The notes under the pieces: model-generated
Databases searched by the model: none
What the model was told of the DNA's origin: nothing
Seen by the model: the letters and a program-made list of their open reading frames with translations, nothing else
Shown here: one piece after another, positions 1-6,094 of the stretch
Layout of the letters: every line of letters starts with the position of its first letter
Position numbering within the stretch: position 1 is the stretch's first letter
DNA from: Erysipelotrichaceae bacterium
GTDB taxonomy: Bacteria; Bacillota_I; Bacilli_A; Erysipelotrichales; Erysipelotrichaceae
Reading direction: 5' to 3'
Assembly: GCA_017511325.1 (NCBI GenBank)
Contig: JAFWKS010000189.1
Coordinates: 1-6,473 of the forward strand
Length of the DNA: 6,473 nt
Translations under genes and position numbers: made by a program

Positions 1-2985
1 AGAATATGAAAGAAGGCAGTTGAGATCTTCAATCGCAAGACAGAGATCCTCGTCATTATCAAGCAGATGTCTGAAAAGATAGAGGATGTCTTCATCTTCA
101 TCATAGGTCAAAGAATCGCTCAAAAAACCGCATGACAAGTGTTCGTTGCCGATAAAGATCGTCTTTCTTTTGTTTTCATTCAATGTATTAAGAAAACTGC
201 AGTATTCATGCTGCCGCTTTGAATAGATCAGAAGATTTTCCCTGAGATCATATCTCAACAGTTCATTCCTGTCACTTAGATAATCATCACTTATCCCGAG
301 CACAAAAGTTCCATCTGTATTCAGATCTTTTCTTGAAGGAGCTTCAGGAGGCATGAATCTAAGCATTGCCGGCTGCATTTCAAGCTGCTTTGCTGCATCG
401 TTTATCCTGTCCACAAAGAAAGCTGCTTCCGAAACGGAGATGTCTTTGACCATACGCTTTGAAGATATCCTGTTCAGCTGATGATCGAGCAGGCTTGCTT
501 CGAAAGGCTCGTTGTCATTGACAGCCTTCTTTGAATAAATGCTTCTGGCTTTGAGCAAAGAATCTTCGACTTTCAGACAGAAAGATCCCGGTTCATCAAG
601 GTATGCCGCATCAGTGCACCTGATCAGATCATGTGAGTCTTTCTCTTCAAAAACTTTCAGGGCGATCTTGAACTTCGAATTGGAGAAGATCTCCTCATCT
701 ATGTTGCCGGATGGCTTCTGTGTCGCCAGGATCAGATGGACGCCCAGACTGCGGCCGATCCTGGAGATCGAAATCAGCTGTTTTATCTGTTCAGGATTTT
801 CTTTCTTCAGTTCCGCAAACTCATCGACCACGATAAGCAGGTGAGCGATCTTTTCTTCATAGCTGCCGCTTAGATAATCATCAAGATTCATGATCGAAGT
901 ATTGCTTAAAACGGAAAGCTGTTTAAACAAAAACTGTCTTCTTCTGCATTCATTGTTCAAAGCGATGATCATCCTTTCGATGACGTTGTTTTCAAGGTTT
1001 GAAACAGCACCGATGATATGCGGAAGGCTCTTTCCGTTAGAAGTCAGCGATTCTCTGATACCGCCGCCCTTATAGTCGATAAGCACGATATTGAGATACT
1101 CCGGAGAATATCTGATGCACAGCGACAGCAGCAAGGATACGATTAGCTCCGACTTCCCCGATCCGGTCGTTCCCCCGATCAGACCGTGAGGCCCCTGCCC
1201 TTTTTCGTGCAGATCAAAACTGAGAAGCTGATCATCAAGATACGCAAAATCAGCCTGCAGCTTCTGGGCTTTCTTAAGGTAGCCCTGTTTTATATCATGG
1301 TTTTTAAAGAAACTGAGAAAGGAATAGGTGTTTCTTTTCTCAAACAGTCCGCTGTAGTTTCTGAGCAGATCAAAGACTTTTCCTCTATTGAGGTCTTCCT
1401 CGATATAGCTGAAGCACTGATCGGTCTTCCCTTTCACATAGCCATCGTTGTTCAGATAGCTGATAATGCAGTCGGTATCTTTGCAGATATCATCTTCATC
1501 GCAGGAAAAATAGATGACCCTGATATCCTTATTGGAAAAAAGGTGATCGCTTTTCCTGTCCATGAATATCACAAGCGGATGATCGTATTTTTTCTGATCG
1601 GCACTGATCAGTTCTCTTGTATCAGTAAAAAACAAACGCCTGTGGTCAAGATAGAGATGCGGAAGATCATAGTAGTTTTCGATCATGCCCGGATCATCAG
1701 AAAAGATGCCGATCGAAAGATCATGGAAGTGATGTTTGTAGGCGAGTTCAAGGATGAACCTTTCAAAGAAGTAATACTTCCTTTCTATTCTGGATATGAT
1801 GGTCGTGATCCTGTTTTCCTTAAGTGAATAAAGATAAGGGAAGCCGTTTATATCCGAAAGTCTTCTTTTGATCTTTCTTAGGCTGTCATCTATCTGTTTA
1901 TCACCGCTCGTTTTAAATACTGATTCTCTGTTGAGACTGCATCTGCCAAGACTGATAGTCAAAAAATCCTGTGCCTGCTTATGCAGATAGAAAATGTCGT
2001 TTCTTAGGCTGTTCAAGGAAAAATAACGTTTTTCGTTATCCATGAGATACTTCTCGATCCTTGTTTCCAGATCTTCTTCGTATCCTTTCAGATACTCGAG
2101 ATACTTATCTCTGTTTCTTTTGAACTCCTTTAAAAACCTGTTTCTTTCATAAAGATGAAAAGACAGCGGGATCACGATGCCGGTAACAGACATCGCTATC
2201 AAAGTGATGAAATAAGAAAGAGAATTGCCGACCCGCTGGGCATTTGCCAAGGCGTTAGTGTAGCTTAAATAAGCTGAAACACCGATCGCAGAAGACATCA
2301 CCACGTTAGGCAGGATGGTCTTGATGATCGGGGTGTTCTGCCTGTCTTCAAGAGGCTTATAATCCTCGATCTCATCTATCAGCAGTTCAGGATATGCTTC
2401 CGGAAGATAAAAGCGTTCTTCATTGAGACTGTCAGAATAGCGGATGGCCTGAATAGACGGTTCATATCTTTTCAGATGATTCTTAGCCATAAAACCGTTC
2501 ATATAGAGGAAACCGTCAAAATAGATGAATCTGAAGCTAAGCATCTCTACCTTGTCTCCCGGCATAAGACGATGGCCGCCATAATCTCTGCCGTTGACGA
2601 TAAGCGGATAGTTGGCTTTAAGAAAGCCTTCTTTGAACATCATATATCTTTTGTTCAGATACGGATCCTGCAGATATATATCCGCTGTTTCGACACTGGC
2701 TGCAATAAAATCTTTCAGTTCATAAAGATGGTATCCGTCATAGCCTTCATCCGTTTCATAGACGTAAAGTTCGATCTGATAGTAATAATCCTTCATCACG
2801 ATCGAATAGTTTCGACATTCAAGCCTGCAGGATTTTAAACCATCGGAAAGATAATATCCGTTTGAAAGAAAAAGATAGAAACCATCGTTTCTGAAATAGA
2901 TCTCTATGCCCTTATATCTGAGTTTTTTATCTTTATTCAGCTTTCTGCTGAATAAAGATGTCCTGTCGGAAATGATGATGAACAT
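1..2985 (-). CDS. essC: EssC-like type VII secretion FtsK/SpoIIIE ATPase (3' end outside window)
   Basis: This is the membrane-bound motor ATPase of a T7SSb (Ess/Yuk) system, which recognises and drives export of WXG100-family substrates. One frame stays open for 995 codons and runs off the window edge. Seen in order: a beta-rich N-terminus (about 1-165) that fits two degenerate FHA-like domains, the second ending in a PGDKVEM...FIYFDGFLYMN stretch; two membrane segments (about 224-242 and 258-278); a charged helical region; then ATPase domain D1. D1 has Walker A GTTGSGKS at 605-612, LIDYKGGG at 635-642, Walker B LLIVVDE ending D721-E722, RIGRSLG at 742-748 and ATQKPSG at 754-760, all typical of EssC D1. 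A second ATPase domain begins near residue 895, and its P-loop position (about 918-933) lacks GxxxxGK[ST]. S. aureus EssC is about 1,480 residues, so roughly the last third is missing. The ATG sits inside the upstream stop (TAATG), with GGTGAG 9 nt before it. Confidence 0.93.
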   Translation of the reverse strand, partial: MFIIISDRTSLFSRKLNKDKKLRYKGIEIYFRNDGFYLFLSNGYYLSDGLKSCRLECRNYSIVMKDYYYQIELYVYETDEGYDGYHLYELKDFIAASVETADIYLQDPYLNKRYMMFKEGFLKANYPLIVNGRDYGGHRLMPGDKVEMLSFRFIYFDGFLYMNGFMAKNHLKRYEPSIQAIRYSDSLNEERFYLPEAYPELLIDEIEDYKPLEDRQNTPIIKTILPNVVMSSAIGVSAYLSYTNALANAQRVGNSLSYFITLIAMSVTGIVIPLSFHLYERNRFLKEFKRNRDKYLEYLKGYEEDLETRIEKYLMDNEKRYFSLNSLRNDIFYLHKQAQDFLTISLGRCSLNRESVFKTSGDKQIDDSLRKIKRRLSDINGFPYLYSLKENRITTIISRIERKYYFFERFILELAYKHHFHDLSIGIFSDDPGMIENYYDLPHLYLDHRRLFFTDTRELISADQKKYDHPLVIFMDRKSDHLFSNKDIRVIYFSCDEDDICKDTDCIISYLNNDGYVKGKTDQCFSYIEEDLNRGKVFDLLRNYSGLFEKRNTYSFLSFFKNHDIKQGYLKKAQKLQADFAYLDDQLLSFDLHEKGQGPHGLIGGTTGSGKSELIVSLLLSLCIRYSPEYLNIVLIDYKGGGIRESLTSNGKSLPHIIGAVSNLENNVIERMIIALNNECRRRQFLFKQLSVLSNTSIMNLDDYLSGSYEEKIAHLLIVVDEFAELKKENPEQIKQLISISRIGRSLGVHLILATQKPSGNIDEEIFSNSKFKIALKVFEEKDSHDLIRCTDAAYLDEPGSFCLKVEDSLLKARSIYSKKAVNDNEPFEASLLDHQLNRISSKRMVKDISVSEAAFFVDRINDAAKQLEMQPAMLRFMPPEAPSRKDLNTDGTFVLGISDDYLSDRNELLRYDLRENLLIYSKRQHEYCSFLNTLNENKRKTIFIGNEHLSCGFLSDSLTYDEDEDILYLFRHLLDNDEDLCLAIEDLNCLLSYS
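2929..2959 (-). repeat. 13-bp perfect inverted repeat in the first codons of essC
   Basis: ATCTTTATTCAGC at 2929-2941 pairs exactly with GCTGAATAAAGAT at 2947-2959 across a 5-nt loop. On the mRNA the hairpin spans codons 9-19 of essC, starting 26 nt after the ATG. It is followed by A residues rather than T residues on the coding strand, so it is not an intrinsic terminator. It mirrors the hairpin placement in the upstream lipoprotein gene. Confidence 0.75.
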
Positions 2986-4841
2986 TATTGGGTACTCACC
3001 AGAACATTGACGTAGGCACTGTACTTATTATCTGAAGTTCGAACGATGATCCTGGTACTGCCTGGCGATACAGGCCTTATGACGGCGTTATTTATAACAG
3101 CGATAGAAACATCCTCGCTTTCATAAACAAGATCCTTTTCCTGATAGCCTTCCGGCAAGCCGATAATCTCAAGCTTGAATGTCTCGTTTTGTTTGAGCAC
3201 TTCCGCATAGGAATTAAGAACGATCCTGGTGGATCTGACTTCGTCCATGCCTACGATCACAGGGCGGCTGTTTCTGGTGCACTTCTTCACAAAATGACCA
3301 TCCTCGATATGTGAGAGATTTCCAAAGATCTGGTTGTCCTCATCAAGGATGTTGAAGGTTCTGGAGAAGCCGTATCTGCCCATCTGGCTTCTGGATGTAT
3401 TGATGATCAGATCGAGCAGATAATACAGTGAGATGTCACCGCAGACTTTGACATCAGGATTGCCTTCAGAAAGCTCTTCAAGAGTGGACAGTGCATAGTC
3501 ACTGCTTTCACTGTTCACGTCACCGTTTTCATCATAAAGATGAATGGTGCTCTTGACCAGGGCTCTTACTCCCCCATCAAGTTCAATATCGGCGATCCTG
3601 AAGGTCGCCGCTTCCAGATTGACATTCAAGCCTGTTGCTGCCTTGGCTGAAGCCTGGATGATGACATCAAGATCACGATCAGTATCATTGATAAAGCGTA
3701 CATTGCAGTCTCTTGTTTCAAAGCCTATGCAATGACTGTTGTAAAGTACCACTTCCGCCTTTCCCGATACATAGAGTTTGATCAGCACATCAAAGTTAAG
3801 AAAAGCGGTCGGGATGCTGGGGATCGGCGTCCTGATCTGACAGATCGGGATCGTAGCTTCCACTTCATCCTTCTGTTTTTCAATGATCGAAGAGATGAGG
3901 CTCTTAAAAGATGACGCATCGGCATCTTTCAGATTGAGATGGTAATTGCCATAGCGGCCGATCGAAGCGCCGAGCTTCTCTGTCGTCTTGAAAGAAAGAT
4001 TGAAGTAACAGTTCCTGACATCATCTTCTTCATAAAGCCATTTGAAGACCGGTTTGACATTGTGCAAAGAAAGATCACCATAGATATTGACGCCATCCTT
4101 ATTGCGGGAGATATGAACATCGATACCAGCCCTGTTTAGTGTATAGGAGATCCTGAAGCCTTCACTATTGAAAACGTGATTATTCGAGGCAAGCAGATTG
4201 TACTTTTCATTGATGTAGGAAGTATCATTGTATTCTTCACCATACGGGATGACCTCTGCTTCTTCAAAATCGATATAGTATGAATCAGCTATTTCAAAAT
4301 AGGAAAAGACATCTTCAAATCCCGCGTCTTCATAAACGAGTTCTTCTCCCTCACTTCTTGCGATCTTGTATCCATCGTCCATGGCGATGATGTCGCCATC
4401 GGAAAGTTCATCATCAAACTTTTTAGGTTCTTTCCTGAACTTAAAGTCATAAAAAGGCGCAAAGTCTTTACTGTTGAGATATGTCACGGTCCTGTCTATG
4501 ACAGCTTCGCCATCTTCTTTATTGACGACCTGTTTTTCTTGCACATCTTCCTTGATGATCTGCTTCTTTTTGAGCGATTCAAGATCATCACTCTCATTTA
4601 TCAGCTGAGCGATCTTTTCACTGAGATCTACATAGTCAAAACTCATATCGAGTTCATCTTCACTTATCTTTACGCCCCAGTTTCTCAGATCCTGCAGGTA
4701 TCCTTCACCTGTTCCTATGCCTGATCTTACCGCAAGCGTATTGAGGAAATCCTTCATCAGATACGCCGGCTTTGTCTTACAGGCAGTGCAGGTAATAATT
4801 ATCAATAAGCCTGTAAGACAAATACGAAACTTTTTAATCAA
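2985..4841 (-). CDS. T7SS-locus lipoprotein with C-terminal Big_2-like Ig domain, unknown function
   Basis: I do not recognise the family of this 618-residue protein. From the proposed TTG start it has a lipoprotein signal: KK at 3-4, a hydrophobic core (about 6-17), and a lipobox-like C-T-A-C with the acylated Cys at 21. Cys at -3 is unusual. The mature part has a short helical segment (about 25-90), a very charged linker, a long beta-rich body with six cysteines, and a C-terminal Ig-like domain (about 537-618) with the Big_2 pattern of valine-rich strands, Y-x-S-x-D and PGST. It should be anchored outside the membrane. Start choice: the frame is open to an ATG at 4916, but that would overlap the upstream WXG100 gene by 83 nt and give a 33-residue pre-core tail. 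TTG at 4841 overlaps the upstream stop by only 8 nt and gives a normal signal peptide. No SD is visible, which suggests translational coupling. Its position between substrates and motor suggests a T7SS accessory or surface role (inference). Confidence 0.8.
   Translation of the reverse strand: MIKKFRICLTGLLIIITCTACKTKPAYLMKDFLNTLAVRSGIGTGEGYLQDLRNWGVKISEDELDMSFDYVDLSEKIAQLINESDDLESLKKKQIIKEDVQEKQVVNKEDGEAVIDRTVTYLNSKDFAPFYDFKFRKEPKKFDDELSDGDIIAMDDGYKIARSEGEELVYEDAGFEDVFSYFEIADSYYIDFEEAEVIPYGEEYNDTSYINEKYNLLASNNHVFNSEGFRISYTLNRAGIDVHISRNKDGVNIYGDLSLHNVKPVFKWLYEEDDVRNCYFNLSFKTTEKLGASIGRYGNYHLNLKDADASSFKSLISSIIEKQKDEVEATIPICQIRTPIPSIPTAFLNFDVLIKLYVSGKAEVVLYNSHCIGFETRDCNVRFINDTDRDLDVIIQASAKAATGLNVNLEAATFRIADIELDGGVRALVKSTIHLYDENGDVNSESSDYALSTLEELSEGNPDVKVCGDISLYYLLDLIINTSRSQMGRYGFSRTFNILDEDNQIFGNLSHIEDGHFVKKCTRNSRPVIVGMDEVRSTRIVLNSYAEVLKQNETFKLEIIGLPEGYQEKDLVYESEDVSIAVINNAVIRPVSPGSTRIIVRTSDNKYSAYVNVLVSTQ
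4771..4822 (-). repeat. 14-bp perfect inverted repeat in the lipoprotein signal-peptide codons
   Basis: TTTGTCTTACAGGC at 4771-4784 is exactly complementary to GCCTGTAAGACAAA at 4809-4822, with a 24-nt AT-rich spacer. On the mRNA it would form a long hairpin spanning codons 7-24 of the lipoprotein, starting 19 nt after the TTG start and including the lipobox Cys codon. No T run follows on the minus strand, so it is not an ordinary terminator. A translational gate or a barrier protecting the upstream WXG100 message from 3' decay is possible (inference). Confidence 0.75.
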
Positions 4842-5133
4842 AGTTTGAAGCGTTTGCGACGATCGTCGATTCCAGAGAATCGTAATCAGAAACCGTTGAA
4901 TCGAGGAATTTGGCATAGGATTCTATAACTTCCGATTCATCGATAAATCTGGTCGCAAAACGGTCGAAGCGGCTCAAAAGAACTTCTTCGCCGTCGGATT
5001 GCCAGATGCTGTTGATCTCATGCATGGCTTTGGAGACTGATGAGAGGATATCATCCAGTGAGGCGTTGTAGTTCCTGATCTGTGAGGCACAGTCGCTAAG
5101 TTCACTTAATGTGATGTTGATCTCATTGTTCAT
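4834..5133 (-). CDS. WXG100-family (EsxB-like) T7SS protein with C-terminal YxxxE
   Basis: This 99-residue protein is all-helical in appearance: two helices of about 35-40 residues flank a turn containing W44-Q45-S46, a variant of the W-x-G signature. Length and turn position match WXG100 (ESAT-6-like) proteins, which form helical-hairpin dimers exported by EssC-type ATPases. Near the C-terminus Y84-D-S-L-E88 fits the YxxxD/E secretion motif described for one partner of ESX dimers. The gene follows the other WXG100 gene after 11 nt, so a heterodimer is likely (inference). The start is fixed by AGGAGG 7 nt upstream; that SD overlaps the TAG stop of the preceding gene. The 3' end overlaps the proposed TTG start of the lipoprotein gene by 8 nt. 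It could be an accessory WXG100 protein rather than a major substrate. Confidence 0.9.
   Translation of the reverse strand: MNNEINITLSELSDCASQIRNYNASLDDILSSVSKAMHEINSIWQSDGEEVLLSRFDRFATRFIDESEVIESYAKFLDSTVSDYDSLESTIVANASNFD
4857..4882 (-). repeat. Palindrome and adjoining small hairpin at the end of the second WXG100 gene
   Basis: CGACGATCGTCG at 4857-4868 is a perfect 12-bp palindrome. It overlaps by two bases a 6-bp stem (CGATTC at 4867-4872, GAATCG at 4877-4882) with a 4-nt loop. Both lie in the last codons of the WXG100 gene, just upstream of the lipoprotein start. They could be chance within coding sequence, but they add to the density of structure at this junction. Confidence 0.45.
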
Positions 5134-5140
5134 TGTTTAA

Positions 5141-5146
5141 CCTCCT
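5141..5146 (-). promoter_or_regulatory. Ribosome binding site of the second WXG100 gene
   Basis: AGGAGG lies 7 nt before the ATG at 5133 and overlaps the TAG stop of the first WXG100 gene (TAGGAGG). This tight spacing supports co-translation of the pair in similar amounts. Confidence 0.85.
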
Positions 5147-5441
5147 ATCTCAAACGACTTGCGCGGGCATAGATCTCTTCCTGTGTCTCACGATAGGCTC
5201 TGGCTGAGTTGCGCAGAAAATCAGCGTACTGCCTCATGATGATCGAGATCTGCCTCAGGTCATCCTCAAACGACCTGATCTGGTTGACAAAGGCCGTATT
5301 ATCCTTGCCTTTCCAGGAAACAGACATCTTGTCGACCTGATCGTAGATCGCCTGAAAAGTACGGTCATACTCCTGATTGGCGTTCTCAATAAAGCCGGCA
5401 GTTGATTCGAGTCTTTCGGGCTCGACCATGATTGTTCTCAT
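5145..5441 (-). CDS. WXG100-family (EsxA-like) T7SS secreted protein
   Basis: This is a 98-residue WXG100 protein with a canonical W43-K44-G45 turn followed by K-x-x-x-A-F, flanked by two amphipathic helices. It fits the EsxA/ESAT-6 family of small secreted substrates and co-substrates. The C-terminal helix has Y83 followed by Q87-E88-E89, so an exact YxxxD/E is absent; the downstream partner carries that motif instead, consistent with a pair in which one member supplies the export signal (inference). A perfect AGGAGG lies 9 nt before the ATG; an internal ATG at codon 5 has no comparable site. It is the first gene of the secretion operon, beginning about 70 nt after the terminator of the neighbouring unit. 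Confidence 0.93.
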   Translation of the reverse strand: MRTIMVEPERLESTAGFIENANQEYDRTFQAIYDQVDKMSVSWKGKDNTAFVNQIRSFEDDLRQISIIMRQYADFLRNSARAYRETQEEIYARASRLR

Positions 5442-5450
5442 AAAGTTTTT

Positions 5451-5456
5451 CCTCCT
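5451..5456 (-). promoter_or_regulatory. Ribosome binding site of the first WXG100 gene
   Basis: A perfect AGGAGG lies 9 nt before the ATG at 5441. It fixes that start over the in-frame ATG four codons later and suggests strong translation of this secreted protein. Confidence 0.85.
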
Positions 5457-5511
5457 ATTCTTTATGAGCCAAAAGCAGCGGTTTTTCCTACCTGTTTTTT
5501 CAGAAACGCAT

Positions 5512-5537
5512 AAAAAAGGCGGGATCTCTCTCGCCTT
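5512..5537 (-). terminator. Rho-independent terminator after the nitroreductase gene
   Basis: On the minus strand a 6-bp perfect stem AAGGCG/CGCCTT (5537-5532 and 5521-5516) encloses a 10-nt loop and is followed by a T run (5515-5512, six Ts if the last stem bases are counted). It begins 24 nt after the nitroreductase stop and separates the mutarotase-nitroreductase unit from the secretion operon. Confidence 0.8.
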
Positions 5538-5560
5538 GATAGTGAGCTTTTCTCTTATGC

Positions 5561-6094
5561 TTATTTGATCTTCAGGATCTCATCAAGTCCCTTGCGCGGA
5601 CGCATGTTTGCTTCAGTGTTCTTCTTGCCTATGGCAACTACTGCCATGATGATCTCGTTTTCAGGAATATCAAAGTATCTCCTTAAGGCCTCAGTATCTC
5701 TCAAGCCCATGATCAAAGTGTCGTAACCGAGTTCACTGGCCTTTAGAAGCATGTAGGCATTCTGCAAGCCCAGATCATAGCCACCCCAGATATCGCCTTC
5801 CTTTTCCATATCTCCCTGTCCACTGCAGCCGGAGATCCCGGGAACGAAGCTCGTGACGATATAGGCAGCATTTTTGGTCGAATTCTGATTGTAGTTTGGC
5901 AAGGCATTGAAGACATTTTCGATCGCTTCATCGCTCAAGGCAACATAATAGCGGCCAGTCTGGGAGTTCTTCCATGACGGTGCCTGCTGAGCAGCCAAGA
6001 TGATCTCTTTGATGTCTTCTTCAGAAACTTTTGCTTCCTTGTAACTGCGGCAACTTCTTCTGATCTTTATCAGTTCACTAAATTCCATGATCAT
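5561..6094 (-). CDS. Small nitroreductase-family FMN oxidoreductase
   Basis: This 177-residue protein is within the short range for the nitroreductase superfamily, whose members are cytoplasmic homodimers that use FMN and NAD(P)H to reduce nitro, quinone or flavin substrates. Visible signatures are R12-R13-S14-C-R16-S-Y18 (the N-terminal FMN phosphate-contacting RRSxRxY/F motif), A38-P-S-W-K-N-S-Q45 (flavin-side loop) and the conserved helix D107-LGLQNAYMLLKASELGYDT through MGLRD at 129-133. Near the end is V-A-I-G-K-K, the usual final strand. The physiological substrate cannot be told from sequence. The start is ambiguous: ATG-ATC-ATG gives candidates at 6094 and 6088, with GGAAGGAG lying 4 nt or 10 nt upstream. 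The 6094 start overlaps the mutarotase stop (ATGA). A terminator follows the gene. Confidence 0.92.
   Translation of the reverse strand: MIMEFSELIKIRRSCRSYKEAKVSEEDIKEIILAAQQAPSWKNSQTGRYYVALSDEAIENVFNALPNYNQNSTKNAAYIVTSFVPGISGCSGQGDMEKEGDIWGGYDLGLQNAYMLLKASELGYDTLIMGLRDTEALRRYFDIPENEIIMAVVAIGKKNTEANMRPRKGLDEILKIK

Noticed and set aside
1186..1827. A 213-codon open frame on the plus strand, with other shorter plus-strand frames at 539-844 and 2476-2838
   Set aside because: They lie entirely opposite essC, which has unmistakable ATPase motifs and codon bias; none has a convincing SD or recognisable protein features.
1..2985. High density of GATC tetramers as a methylation or regulatory signal
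   Set aside because: The frequency is explained by the preferred GAT and ATC codons followed or preceded by common bases, so it follows from codon bias.
3929..4120. A 63-codon minus-strand frame inside the lipoprotein gene
   Set aside because: It is an out-of-frame shadow with no SD; the surrounding lipoprotein frame is continuous and uses normal codons.
4771..4822. The long hairpin as an intrinsic terminator or an insertion-sequence end
   Set aside because: No T run follows the stem on the coding strand, the sequence codes in frame for a signal peptide, and no target duplication or transposase is present.
5442..5511. A sigma-A promoter for the secretion operon
   Set aside because: The AT-rich gap must hold a promoter or rely on readthrough, but CATAAA near 5460 is the only -10-like hexamer and no acceptable -35 lies 16-18 nt upstream, so I do not call one.
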